From Ursus arctos (taxonomy: Eukaryota > Chordata > Mammalia > Carnivora > Ursidae), in NCBI RefSeq assembly GCF_023065955.2, contig NW_026622930.1:15787449-15851448 (forward strand): DNA of 64,000 bases, read 5' to 3'. The translations under genes and the position numbers were made by a program. Under the pieces are notes generated by a model. That model was not told the DNA's origin. It saw only the letters and a program-made list of their open reading frames with translations, and ran no database searches. Shown here in pieces: positions 45,705 through 57,673 of the stretch (the stretch's first letter is position 1; each line of letters starts with the position of its first letter).

Positions 45705-47420
45705 ACTACGTGACTAGCCATGCGAGTGGCACCAATAGACACCCAAGTAAAGATCATCAGGGTTCAAGTGTGTGGGAGCATGTGGGAGTGAGGGGTTGTG
45801 TTAGTGGTGGGTGTGTGGATTGGATTATAATATAGTTGGAGAGAAGAATATACATCTAAATAATGCAAAGGTCATGTGTTCAATGTCATCTATGCATTTA
45901 TGGTAAGTGCTTCAGACATCCAGAGGAAGAAGATCAGTAAGTCTTCTCCAACTGTTGAACCTTATGCAATTTTAAATAGGCTTTGAGAATTTGTTTGGAG
46001 ATTCTTGGAGAAGAGCTCAGCTACTCCTATACCCTTGATGGAAGAATGGTCCTCCTCGATCGGGGAAGGTCGTCCTCTTCAAAGGAGTGCTTAGCTTCGG
46101 GAGGGACATAGTGCACATGGAGCGTGCATGTATGAATATGTCCTTATAGAGTTCAAATTTAAATAGTAATCATGAAGTTGAGAAAAGAAGCTGACCAATA
46201 AAACATTGAAAACAATTTAGATAAAAAGCAGTAACAGTAATATGAATGACAGAGTAAACTAACTTACTCACTTGATGAAATATTAAAGTTATCAAAAATG
46301 ACAGTAAATCTCTTTTACAAAATGAGAAAATGGAGCATATCTAATGTTAAATAAAAAGAACAAAATACTAAAAAGATATTTGGAATATGAAGTGAATTTT
46401 TTAAAAACGTATTGAAAATACTGGTAGAAAAAATTGCCACAATGTTAAAAATGGATGGGTTAGAGAGGGAAATTATGAATGATCTTTTCGCCTTTTTTTT
46501 CTAAATTTTTTAGAATGACTCAATCATAATTTGTGTACATTTGTGTGTGTGTGTGTGTATTGCATCCTCTACCGTGTTTATTGCATAAAATAGAACACAT
46601 ATCTATTAAAGGAGCAGGATAAAAAACATATTGCATATAACCATACTGCATATTGCATAATCCGGGTCTTACGCTGCTATGCTCATGATTTTCATTCCGA
46701 GTTTGACTCTTCCCTCTGCTTCCCTCTGCACATATGCGCGCCTTCCCTGCACATTCAAATGAAGGAAGATTTAAAATGAGACCAGACGCTAATTTCCTCA
46801 GCATCGTCTCATAGACAAATAGCCAGATGCTCCCTCAGTGGGGGAAAATGAGCTGTCATAGCTATCACAGACAGGAGACGGGACACCTAACAAAACAGCA
46901 GCAGGAGCAGGTAAGGATTAAACCATCTCCGGATGGAGTCCCCGGGCTGCATCGGGCGCTGACTCCGGCCATCTCAGGTCAGGGATTCTGTGCGGTGTGG
47001 TTTAGACGCCCTGAGAAAACAGACGTCTGGAAAGAAATGTCAGGGTCGGTCCAGGGAATTCATTTGTTGGCACAGCTTGGTTGCAGTGCTCCAGGGAGAA
47101 CAAGATAAAACCGTGTTGCTCAGAAGTCCTATTTGGAGTTTAAAACGCATTAAAAAAATATTAAAATGTCGTGTTTGATCAGTTTTTACACTCCCAGGCT
47201 CATTCACAAATGAAGGAAAGGGCATGTATTCCTGGAAGACTGTTTTCTATTTTTAGATCATGCGTGAGATGATTTCAGGGATGGGAGGAGAGTTAGATTC
47301 GTGGATGAGACAGAAAGAGACAGAGATCAACAAATGAGACACTGCTTGGCAATATTCAGGGCTAAGCAGATGATAAAAATAACTGAGACTCTAATGACAA
47401 AACCAGCGCCCCAGGGAAAG
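45705..47420. other. Unassigned DNA with a GC-richer patch
   Basis: 46850-47060 is unusually GC-rich for this window and has a donor-like CAG|GTAAGG at 46912. The frame at 46827-47108 has no recognisable motif. A short TG run lies at 46540-46559. No transposon is recognised. Confidence 0.35.
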
Positions 47421-47424
47421 ATGG

Positions 47425-47700
47425 TTTCAGAAAGCATTCCAGGCGGAGGGAAGGCAGTACAGGGTCTTAAAAGTAGTGGCGGACACTTAATAGGACCGGA
47501 CAGGAGGCGGCGGGGCTCTGGTAGGCTGAAGGGCGAGGCCTGGAGGAAATGATCCTGAAGATGGAGACGGGAGCAAAGTCACGTGGGGCCTTTGAATCCA
47601 GGTCGGGGATCTTTTCTTAAATGACTTGGAAGCCATTGAGGGTTTTTACGTTGGGGAATTAGGGCGATCTGATTACCATTTTTTAAAGATCACTCTGGCT
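47425..47700 (-). mobile_element. L2 fragment, minus orientation
   Basis: AAGCATTCCAGGCGGAGGGA, TCACGTGGGGCCTTTGAATC, TTGGAAGCCATTGAGGGTTT and AAAGATCACTCTGGCTT are consecutive antisense L2 ORF2 C-terminal blocks. Confidence 0.78.
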
Positions 47701-47719
47701 TATGATGACATACTTTTCA

Positions 47720-50630
47720 ATATTTTCCATTTATAGTCTTGCCTTTGAACATCTAGGCTCTAATCCAAGCCAGCAGACACAAAATGGTGACATGATTAGG
47801 AAAAGGCTTTCTGTATAGTACCCATTCTGGACCAATCTGTAGCTTTTATGTGCACATTATCATTGCCCTGAGCCATAATGGGCCCGAAATTGGAGGCAGC
47901 ATTCCACCTGAGTCATCATCCAGACCACTTTATGGAGCCATCGTCCCTACAAGTCTCTCGACGCTCATTCAATTACTCATAAGCCCCAACTTTTCTCATC
48001 TTATGAGGAATATCAAAATCACAGATACAGATACTCATATTAACACCAGTTTGAGTAATTCTGTTTTCATAAATAGTCACCAAGAATCCCTCCACACATT
48101 AAATATAACATAAAGAACAATGGTAGAAACAGTTTTGTAACTCACCGAATGGTTGTTTTTCTTATTCCTTTTTTTTTTTTTTTTAATTCTGTCTTTATCC
48201 TTCAGTGTCTTGGCAAAGGGCAAATATCAGTATTTTGTCAAACTCATATTACTTCAAGCAGAAAAAGAAGGGCCATAAGGGCAGAAATAAGTCTTGGGGG
48301 GAAAACAAGAGATTTTTTTTTTTTTTAACTGAACCACCACAATATCAAACCTAATTTGTATATAAAAGTTCTCAGTTCTCCTCCCAAAACCCAGAGCTGG
48401 AGAATATCCTTTCTTCTCAATTTCCCAGCACTTAAGGGTAGTCTGATCCTTGCCAGAGAAGTTTCTGGACTTTTATGATGGAGAAATGAAAAATGGGCAA
48501 GTGGAAGAGCAGAGGCGCTAGAAGGGAAGCTGAGGGCTTAGCAAGATGTGGGTTAAGTTAGCCTATGGAGGAGTGAGTTGGGAGAAGGGAAGGCACAGAG
48601 GATGAGGCTTTTCAGCTGAGTTTGGAAGGAGCTAACTGAGCCGATGTGATGGAGAAGGGGAGGGCCTGGCAGAGTGGCGGTGGGGAAAAGGCTGGTGGGG
48701 AGAAGAGGAGATGAGAAGAACATGCTGGAGTGATGAAATGGACCAGAGTGCTCTCCCTCTGTCCCTTCAGTGCTTTGGACACAGGTTTATATTAATATTG
48801 GGCTGCTTGGATCAGGGATTCCAGAGTGATTATTTAAAAAAACTGTAAGAAAGAAGGTAAAAGGAAAGAAAATAAAGAAAGGGAGACAGAGGGAAGGAAA
48901 TTAAAATAAGGGAGGAAACCATTCACACGCATAATTAAGGATTTTGTCTCTTACTTTTTCAAACCGTTTGAACAAAAGGGTTCATTTGCTAAGATCTGAA
49001 GGAAGCCATTTTCTTTCTCAGTGATGTTGAGTATGGGAACAGGCGCAACCACTTAGCAAGGAACTAAGAGGTGCTCAGGGGTCTAGATTAAACCTACCTG
49101 CTCTTCCAGCCCCATGTCCCTTCACAGCTGTTCCCACTGGGCATGTGGGTGATGGGCAGTGACTCACTGGTCCCCAGCACACCAGCTCTTCCTCACCATC
49201 TTGTTTTCTCAAGAGATGCCTTTCTCTTCCTCTTCTCATTAATGTATTAAATGGTGATCTATTATATTCTGCACATTCTATGTGTTAATGATTCTAGGTC
49301 CAGCGATACTCACGCTATTTGAGAAAAAAATACTCACTTTTTCACTTCTCAAAATTGCTTTTTGAAAGCATATGAAAATAATTTTAAGTAACGTATAATG
49401 TCTTAAGCAAGAATTCCTATACTGTAGTCGTGTTCTTAATCCTCTCGTCTTTCTCTGTATGACACACAAAGCCACACACCTATAAAACACACACACCTAA
49501 TTCCACATCCTCTCCCAAGCTCACACATATACCAAGGGTAACAAATCTTCGTGGTTTAAAAACATCATTTTCTAGAATCACACAAAATGGATCTCAGTCC
49601 TATCCTGGTTAGTGAGCATCTGTGTTCCCAGAAAATTCACGGTATTTTAGATTACTTCATTAGTGAAAATGAACTAGCCATCTTCTTGTTTGAAAATTCT
49701 ATTAAATCTGCACACACAATTCATATATATGCATGTATACACACACAGGAAGATTCGTACATACATCCTCATTTATTACATACCTTAAATATTTATAGAA
49801 TTTAAAGATTGTGATACAGATTGTTACAGTTATTATTAAAGCAAAGAAAAAAAAAGACAGCCTTTTCTGTTGGATAAATATGATTGTAATACCTGAAGGA
49901 GTTGTGAAGGACTAAAACACATGAACAAACTACAATGCGTTAATACGGTTAATCAAACGCTCTAACAGATGAGTCTAACCACGTGGTAAGTTGACGAGGA
50001 ATGGAAGTCTAGTTGCCAGACTCAGAGTAATGATCACCAAGGAGTATTGTCTTTTACTTTTCAGAGAAAAAAATCCATTCAAGGGCCAAATGAAATTCTG
50101 AATCAATTCTTCAGTTTGCTGTTCAAACGTAAAGTAGTCAAAACGTTAGTTGATTAAGCACTTAATTTTGTGAAGCAAGATTCTTGAAAAGAAACTTAAT
50201 TATATCAGAGCTACAATACTAAACAATGATTTTCATTTATAGCTTACTAACAAAAAAAGACAGAGCGATTCGAAGAATAAGCACGAATAAAAAGTGTTCT
50301 GAATTATAGAAGAATTATACAAAGTGCAGGAAGCATATTCTGAATCATATCATTGATCAATGATAAGGTTTACATTTTTGTCTTTAATGAAATGCAGACA
50401 AAGGAGAGAGAGGAACTCAACAGATAAAAATAATAAAAATAATGACACATCCACTTCCTTGGCTCTATTTTCCTGAGAATTCTTGAATAATTCTAAAATC
50501 TGAGTAGGGACCAGCTATTTATGGGTGACACCAAATAATTACTAGAGGATCCAAATAAAAGTTATGGTTTAATTATTAACATCAATTGAAATAGATTAAC
50601 AGTTAAGAATACATAGATTAAGAATAAATA
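47720..50630. other. Mostly unassigned DNA
   Basis: T runs at 48169-48184 and 48314-48326, and a purine-rich stretch at 48845-48918. 48530-48720 is G/purine-rich and may contain very faint antisense L2. No exon or RNA gene is supported. Confidence 0.35.
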
Positions 50631-50653
50631 GTTAAGAGTTATAAATAGTTCAG

Positions 50654-50852
50654 GGGTGCCTGGGTGGCACAGCAGTTGAGCGTCTGCCTTCGGCTCAGGG
50701 CGTGATCCTGGCGTTATGGGATCGAGCCCCACATCAGGCTCCTCCGCTATGAGCCTGCTTCTTCCTCTTCCACTCCCCCTGCTTGTGTTCCCTCTCTCGC
50801 TGGCTGTCTCTATCTCTGTCGAATAAAATAAATAAAATCCTTAAAAAAAAAA
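50654..50852 (+). mobile_element. SINEC, young bear-like subtype, + orientation
   Basis: Full-length, with GGGGTGCCTGGGTGGCACAG head, young-subtype body and a short A tail. It has the longest perfect target duplication in the window, 19 bp, AAGAGTTATAAATAGTTCA (50635-50653 and 50853-50871), a sign of recent insertion. Confidence 0.99.
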
Positions 50853-50871
50853 AAGAGTTATAAATAGTTCA

Positions 50872-51920
50872 GCACTAAGTCCGTATGTAATAGACTAGAT
50901 TAATGAAACATTAATTGGTTGGAAGAAATCCACAGTTTATAAATCAGTTACTTATTTTTAAAAAAAGAAAAAATAATAAGAGATACTTATACATGGTATT
51001 TTTGTTTTATAGCAATATTGTATCAGAAACAAGATTTGAAACGTTTCCCAAAATGTTAGAAACAGGTTTCTGGACATTTATTGTAGTATTTTCAGCACAA
51101 TTATATTGGGCAATTTTTTTTTTATGTTGGCTTTGAAAAGAAATGTCTCACTATATTTGTATAAATCATGAGTGATTGAGGGGAAAAAAAGAATAATCAA
51201 TTTTCATGAGAAGGAACAGAAAAGTAGAAATTCTTTCACCGTTATCTCTAATAGAAATAACAGTTGTGTTTAGAAACTCAATAGTCTATGGCAACCTTTA
51301 TGAGCTAAAAATACAGGATACAACTAACACAAGGAAAATGGAAGAGTAAAGTGAAAATGTATACTTTTTAATGAGAAGGGACAAACTCCTAACCTTTTAA
51401 GCATAGCCAAAAGGACCATTAAGATATACACTTTGCCTATTGGGAGAGAGTGCCTGAGCGAGAATGTGCAGCTGAAACAAGAAAGTGAGAGATTATGCAA
51501 CCAGACTTTGAAAAGGCGTAAATCACACCTTATAATGTGAAAAATCTGAGATGCACTGAAAAAAGAAATCCAGTAGAAGCAGTCCTTTCAACCACTACCT
51601 TCCTCTGCCCCCAACACAGCCCAGAGGGCGTTCCATTGCTAAGGGACCCCTCTTTCCACAGACGCCCCTTGTACAAAAAGTGGCAATCCCAGTAATGCAT
51701 TTGCAATGAGTGGATGGGGCACCTGGCACGGAGGCTTCCCGCCGGTACACACCAACTTCCCGCAAAGCCAGGTCCACGCTTCACAAATCAAATTCCCTGG
51801 TGAAGTGATTCAAATTTGACGGCCACTCTCAAATATATCTATACTTTCAAAATCAAGTTATGGATTATATTCCTTTCCTAATTCCAGAAGTCTCAATTCT
51901 GTGAAATTTCGAAAGTTAAA
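50872..51920. other. Unassigned DNA
   Basis: No repeat recognised. The minus-strand frames at 51530-51784 show no known motif. Confidence 0.35.
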
Positions 51921-51929
51921 ATCTAAAGC

Positions 51930-52122
51930 CGGCTCTCTGAGTGGCTCAGTTGGCTCAGCGTCTGCCCTCAGTTCAGGTCATGATCTCAGGGTCCTGGGAT
52001 CGAGCCCCACTTTGGGCTCCCTGATCAGTGGGGAGTCTGCTTCTCCCTCTCCCTCTGCCACTCCCCCTGCTTGTGCTCTCTCTCTCTCTCTGTGTCAAAT
52101 AAATAAGTAAAATCTTTTTTAA
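51930..52122 (+). mobile_element. SINEC, + orientation
   Basis: CTCTCTGAGTGGCTCAGTTG head and AATAAATAAGTAAAATCTTT tail. Target-like copies AAAATCTAAAGC (before) and AAAATCTAGAGC (52123-52134) flank it. Confidence 0.96.
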
Positions 52123-52641
52123 AAAATCTAGAGCAAACGTCATTAAAAGAGGCAGAATTTGTTTATAAACTGCTTCCTCTACCCTCAAAACCCTCTTCCC
52201 TTCCTTTCCACAAGGAAGGACTGTTCTTCCTGTTTCACAGATTGCTCTATCACATACAGGTTGCTGTGTCACTTGAGATGTCATCTGCAGAAAGCAATCA
52301 GTTGCTAAGAGCAACTCACGGAATTCTCTTGTAGAAAATAAAATCTATTAACATAAAAATGCAATTAATGCAAAAATATAAAATGAATGTAAACCTGTAA
52401 GATATAAAGCTTAATATAAAATATAAATATCTAACATTTAAGATTTCTATCCAAGTTGATGTTCCTTTACACAATTAATGTTTTTTTCTGAAAAATTTTA
52501 TGTAAACCGCTTAATGTAAATTTTTACAAAATTATGTAAATTTTATGTAAACCTGAGCCATTTCTTACATGGAGTATTAGAGCAAATTACTTAAAAAGTA
52601 TAAAGTGAATATTTTCTGAAACTAAGACTTTTTCAAGTTTT

Positions 52642-52844
52642 GGAGCATCTGAGTGGCTCAGTTGGTTAAGCATCTGCCTTCAGCCCAAGTCATGATCTCA
52701 AGGTCCTGGGATCCAGCCCCACATCAGGCTTCCTGCCAGGCAGCTGCTAAGATGAGTCTGCCTCTCCCTCTCCTTCTGCTCCCGCGCCCTGCTTGTGCTC
52801 TCTCTCTCTGTGTTTGTCTCAAATAAATTAAAAAAAAAAAAAAA
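52642..52844 (+). mobile_element. SINEC, + orientation
   Basis: GGAGCATCTGAGTGGCTCAG head; poly(A) tail of about 17. Target copies AAGACTTTTTCAAGTTTT (52624-52641) and AAGACTTTCCCAAGTTTT (52845-52862) differ by two bases. Confidence 0.97.
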
Positions 52845-53039
52845 AAGACTTTCCCAAGTTTTAAGCAAGGCATTGTGACCTCCATCACTTGCTCTTTTAT
52901 ACTGTGGGTATTTAAGATATTTTCATAAAGCAATCTAGGGAATGAAATTAAATAGGACGTTGAGTAAGGGTCTGGTAGATTTATTGCCCTATGATAATCT
53001 ATCAGATAATCATTCACTTTTCAAGCTGAATAATATCCC

Positions 53040-54470
53040 CTTGCTTTGGGGGGGACGGTTGGGGGATGGGAACCTCACAGGGGACATTTGAGCACCATCC
53101 CATTTATTTTGGCTACAGAGGCACTGTGTTTAGAACCAGCATTCTTTGTTGCGGTTGTCGAGCTCCTCAGGCAGGGATATGACACGGGCCAGTCTGTGCT
53201 AGCCAAACTTGGTGGCATACGCTCAAAGTGGAACTTTTACTGATACTGTCACTGCTCCGATCTCCATCGAGGCCGTGCAATCTGTCGATAGCGATTCCTT
53301 CCTTCCAAATAGTTCCCTATATTTGTCTTGCCTCAAAAAAGGATTATTAATTACCCTTTGGGGGTTTGGGTTATTTTTTTCCCCTCTGCATATGTTTAAC
53401 AAAACCCATTTATTTTACTCTAACTTCAAACTCTCAAAACTTTGGATGCCCTGAAGCTCACGAGCAATTTCCATTTCCAGAAATAGCAAGGCATCCTTCC
53501 GCGATGTTGTTAAAGCCGGCTTTCATATAGCATGTGTTTATTTAAACCCAGTGCCAAATAGCTCGTGGGTGGTGATTTCTGCTTATAGCCAAAGGTTGAA
53601 TAGGCCATGGAGAATAATTCTAAGAGCGAAAAAGGTTGTTTTGTGACAAGTCTAAAGCCCTCTAGGGAAGAAAGTGCTAGCAATTGTACCCTTCACCTTT
53701 GAGGAGTCAGAGTCTTGTCTTCATTTCTCATCATTGGACCATTAGCCTTGTCAAATTCTAATACATTGTTAAGGTTCCATAGGAACCCAGATATTAACGC
53801 CCCATTTCTCCTTGCTGGGATGGGAGAAACATACAGTCATATCTCTTAGCATGTGACATGGCAGGCAACCGAGCCAGAAAAAAAGCCCAACCCAGGCACA
53901 AAGATCAGAATGCGAGTTTATTTTTCTATTGTGCTACTATGTGCAAATAACTCCCTATTCATTTTCGAAGATAGAGAATATAACCCCTTAAAATTGCAGA
54001 AAGAAGTGAAAATGAATACACAGCATAAATAATGTTTCTGAAATGCACACACGTAACTCAGTTGCTTGAAGCACCTCAAAGAAGAGGAATTTTATATGGT
54101 TTGGCCCCTGAAGACTGAAATGCCTTAGGACCTTAAAATGAATAGATTGTTTTACAATTTATCATTGAAATGAAGGAAGAAATGTTTTTCTTTTTTCTTT
54201 TTTCTCTTTTTTCTCTCTCTCTTTTTTTATTTTAAAAAATACAGACTTGGTTGTATGCTTTTATGTAAATATCTCCTCAGAGCTTAAACCTCCTGACACC
54301 CACCTTGGCAAACCACCCACCTGTCCCGACTGATTCGCCGGCTCTGTCTCTCTCTCCAGTGTCCCCAGCAACAGGTGTCTCATTAGCACCTGAGCGATGC
54401 CAGCTTCTGAGGAAGGCTGCGAACTGAGTAAACACATGCTCCATTTTTATCTCTTTATGAGTCATTACTT
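53040..54470. other. Repeat-poor block
   Basis: No transposon recognised. 53460-54170 has varied composition with few low-complexity runs. A pyrimidine run (54187-54232) interrupts it. Candidate conserved non-coding DNA. Confidence 0.35.
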
Positions 54471-54479
54471 AAAGGTTTT

Positions 54480-54900
54480 ATCACCAGATTGCCACACTTA
54501 ATTATGTGCAGCCATAATTAAATAGGAGCATTCTTAGGCTGCGATTTTTCAATTTTCGTTTAAACTTCAGTGACATGTTTTGCTGTTTGCTGATGTACAG
54601 CTATCTTTAAAAGAACTGTAGGAGGTGCTTTTTTGAAGGGGGCCGAGTGGGGCAGGGTTTTTGGGTTTTTTGGGTTTTTTTGTTTTTCACATGCCAGTTT
54701 TTGTTTTTGTTTTTAATCTTAAAAACAAAATTCCTATGTCGTATTTAAAGACCTAGGGAGCATCGCCAGAAATAGGGGTAATTAAATTAGAGGGTGTTAA
54801 GTTTGTTTTTATAGGAGGCTTGAAAGTAGGTGATTTCTTGCCTTATAAATTATAATTTAACTAAGATATTAGGAAATCTCAGGCAAAATCAGATGACTAA
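54480..54900. promoter_or_regulatory. Candidate non-coding regulatory element, TAATTA-rich
   Basis: Within 54500-54525 there are ACTTAATTATG and CATAATTAAATAG, and 54779-54790 has GTAATTAAATTAG, all homeodomain-type cores. 54485-54620 is repeat-free and complex. A G/T-rich simple stretch (54656-54712) separates the two parts. Function is inference from motif density only. Confidence 0.25.
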
Positions 54901-54904
54901 TGGA

Positions 54905-56080
54905 ATTCTGCATTTTCTTTGTGTTTTGAAGATATCTGTTACTTGGTTGGGGGCAATATAGAACAAATTTGTCCATCTTACCAACAAGAGATTATAAACA
55001 GCAAGATTTCCTTTTTCCTGCGTTCTTCTGACCTCCTTCAAAGTGTCCTATATGTACAACCCAGGCCTGAGCTAGAGCCCCTCTCTAGAGCCCCCATTTG
55101 TTAATCCATAAGGAGGAAACAAAAGGTTTGCTTTTAAGGTCATATCTGCCTGTGGCCTCTCCAGGACATTCCTAGAAGGTATGAACCTTTCGATGTCCCC
55201 CAAATTTTTATGGGCTTTATCACCATAAACAATTTTATTACTGAAGGCCATGGACCTAGGGCCCCCGAATGGTCTGGCAGCTCTCACAGTCCCCACCCAG
55301 AAACAATGAGGAAAAATAGTCACCCACTTCCCCCTGTATTCCAGAATTGAACAAGTTAGATTGTGTAAACTATAGGATTCCTTACCAGAGATTCAGGGCG
55401 TGAGCAAGGAACTTATAAAAAAAGAGAGCATGACCTTTCCTTTTGAATTTCACATGAGAAGACACCTAAAATCTGAGGGTGCTATGGGAGGGACATTTTG
55501 GAGGATCTTCCTACCCTCTAATTAGCATGCTCGCCCCTCAAGCATCCTGTTCTTCAAGATTCATGGGCTGAAACTGAGTCCTCCTCTGTGAGAAGACTCC
55601 TTACCTCAGGAAGAGATTTCCCTCTGGTTTCCTCTAGGGTCATCCCACTCTTGAGAGATGCCCTGGCCATCAACCAGATGGAATTAATATTTCTTCTGCT
55701 TTATTTTGTAGAAACTAGAGAGGGTTAGGTGAATTGGTGGTGGAGGGCACACTGTGGTCCCGTAAACAAGGATCCAAGTTGACTCTTTGGTACAAGTTTT
55801 TATTCTTAATCTCCCTACAAGTAAGAACTGTAACCCCGCTGGTTCCTTTACGAGTTGACCAGCTACAGCAATTTGGGCATCTTGTGTTGCAAACATAAAA
55901 GAAAACAAATGAAACAAAATAAAGCCAAACACAAATTGTCTCAATTCTAACTGGATTCAGCAAAAAGGAAATAGATTGGCTTTCACTCATGGAAAGTTCA
56001 GGAGCAGATTTGCTGCAGCATGGCTTGATGGATGGACTTAAATAATGTTACCAGGACTTGCAATTTTCCCCTCCTTTTCT
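54905..56080. other. Unassigned DNA
   Basis: No family recognised. 55440-55990 and the segment after the SINE (56305-57400) have the texture of an old LTR or its internal region, but I cannot place them. Confidence 0.3.
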
Positions 56081-56091
56081 TAGCCCTCTTT

Positions 56092-56289
56092 TTTTTTTAA
56101 TTAAGATTTTTATTTATTTGAGAGAGAGACAGAGAGACAGAGAGCACAAGCAGGGGGAGAGGCAGAGGGAGAGGGAGAAGCAGACTCCCTGCTGAGCTGG
56201 GAGCCGACGCCGGGCTCAATCCCAAGACCTGGAGATCATGACCTGAGCTGAAGGCAGACACTTAGCCATCTGAGCCACCCAGGTGCCCC
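56092..56289 (-). mobile_element. SINEC, minus orientation
   Basis: TAAGATTTTTATTTATTTGA tail side, GCAGACTCCCTGCTGAGCTG body, CTGAGCCACCCAGGTGCCCC head. A perfect 15-bp target duplication TTCTTAGCCCTCTTT flanks it (56077-56091 and 56290-56304, with T-run overlap). Confidence 0.98.
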
Positions 56290-56304
56290 TTCTTAGCCCT
56301 CTTT

Positions 56305-57624
56305 GAATTGGTTCACCCCAGGCCATGTGAACTGAAAGTTGTCAAAGAAAAATTGTACTAGATGGAGTTAAGCAGGCGAGAAAGACTTTATCCAAGACTA
56401 TTGCAATAGAAGAGAGAGATTGAACACAACCCCACTGAAACAAAAGACAGGAGGGCTTTTAAGCAGTAGGGTGAGCTAGTAGAAAAGTATTGGGGGATAG
56501 GGGCCAGGTTGGTCAATGTGATTAGGCCACCTGTGTTTGCTGATTGGTACTTAGAGAAGTTAGGATTCTATCCTTCCAGAGAGATTGAGAAACAGGACTC
56601 TATCTTCCTTGATGATTGAAATAATTATATTTATATTTCAAAAAGATGGTTCTCAGGTCCTTGAGAAAATCATTCTTGGGCTGCAAAATGGGCAGGAGAT
56701 AGGCAAAAAATTTACATCTTAAAAAGGCAAAGAAAGAAGTACAATAGAAAGTTTTCTAAAGTAAAATCTCTAAGAAAAGGGAGCTCAGGGTCTTACAGTC
56801 AGGAGGAAATCGAGCTAAAGTTTAGTCAAGCTGAGAGAAATATCTTGGTGAAGGTGAATCCTCAAGTGAGGCTCAGAGGTTTTGGAAGAACTTATGTAGA
56901 AGACATAATCAATAGCCAACCACTAAGCATACCATCTACAATCTAAACTCATTCTGAGGAAAATCTGGTTGCCCAAGGAGCAAGGGTTTGGCCATGTCAT
57001 TAGAAATAGTAGATTCCCTTTGTTATGTTGGGTACCTTGTGTTCTTTTCTATTTCACTTTGTAGCTGGTAGCACCCCTCTCCTCATGTTCTCAATATTAC
57101 GCAGGCAGAGAAAATGCTTTGTTAACAAACAAAGAAAACGAAATCAAATTCATTTGATTTGGTTACCATCTTCAGTTTAGGGAAGTCCAAATATTCTGGA
57201 AAGGATTTTGGTCCTCTCGTCTCTGTGGCTGCTTTGTTTAGTGCTCCTGACCCATAGTTATCATTGTTCATTAGCCTCATTTGGCTTTATTTTCTTTTCG
57301 TAGTTGTCAACTCTGGGCACAAAGATTTTGATCAAGGCTCCCATGTCGTAGCACTAAGTCAATCTCCAGGGGACAACTCCTCAGAACATAGATCTGCATT
57401 GGTTGGAGGGTCTCTCCCCCTCAGGTATTATCTTTCCTGCGTTTGGGAAGTCATCTCCCTTTATACCAAGTCACTTCTGTGTTCTAAAGTAGGCAGAAGT
57501 CTCATTTCTGACCTCGGAAGGATATTGCAGTTTAATTCCCTGAAGGAGAAGCTGATACGAAGAAACTTGATCTTTAAACACAAAGGATTGGCTTCCCTTC
57601 CAACTGGAGAAAGGGAGAGAGACA

Positions 57625-57673
<49 letters not shown>

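Noticed and set aside
46827..47108. 93-codon frame in the GC-richer patch with a CAG|GTAAGG site
   Set aside because: The site lies inside the frame, no matching acceptor is evident, and no protein is recognised.
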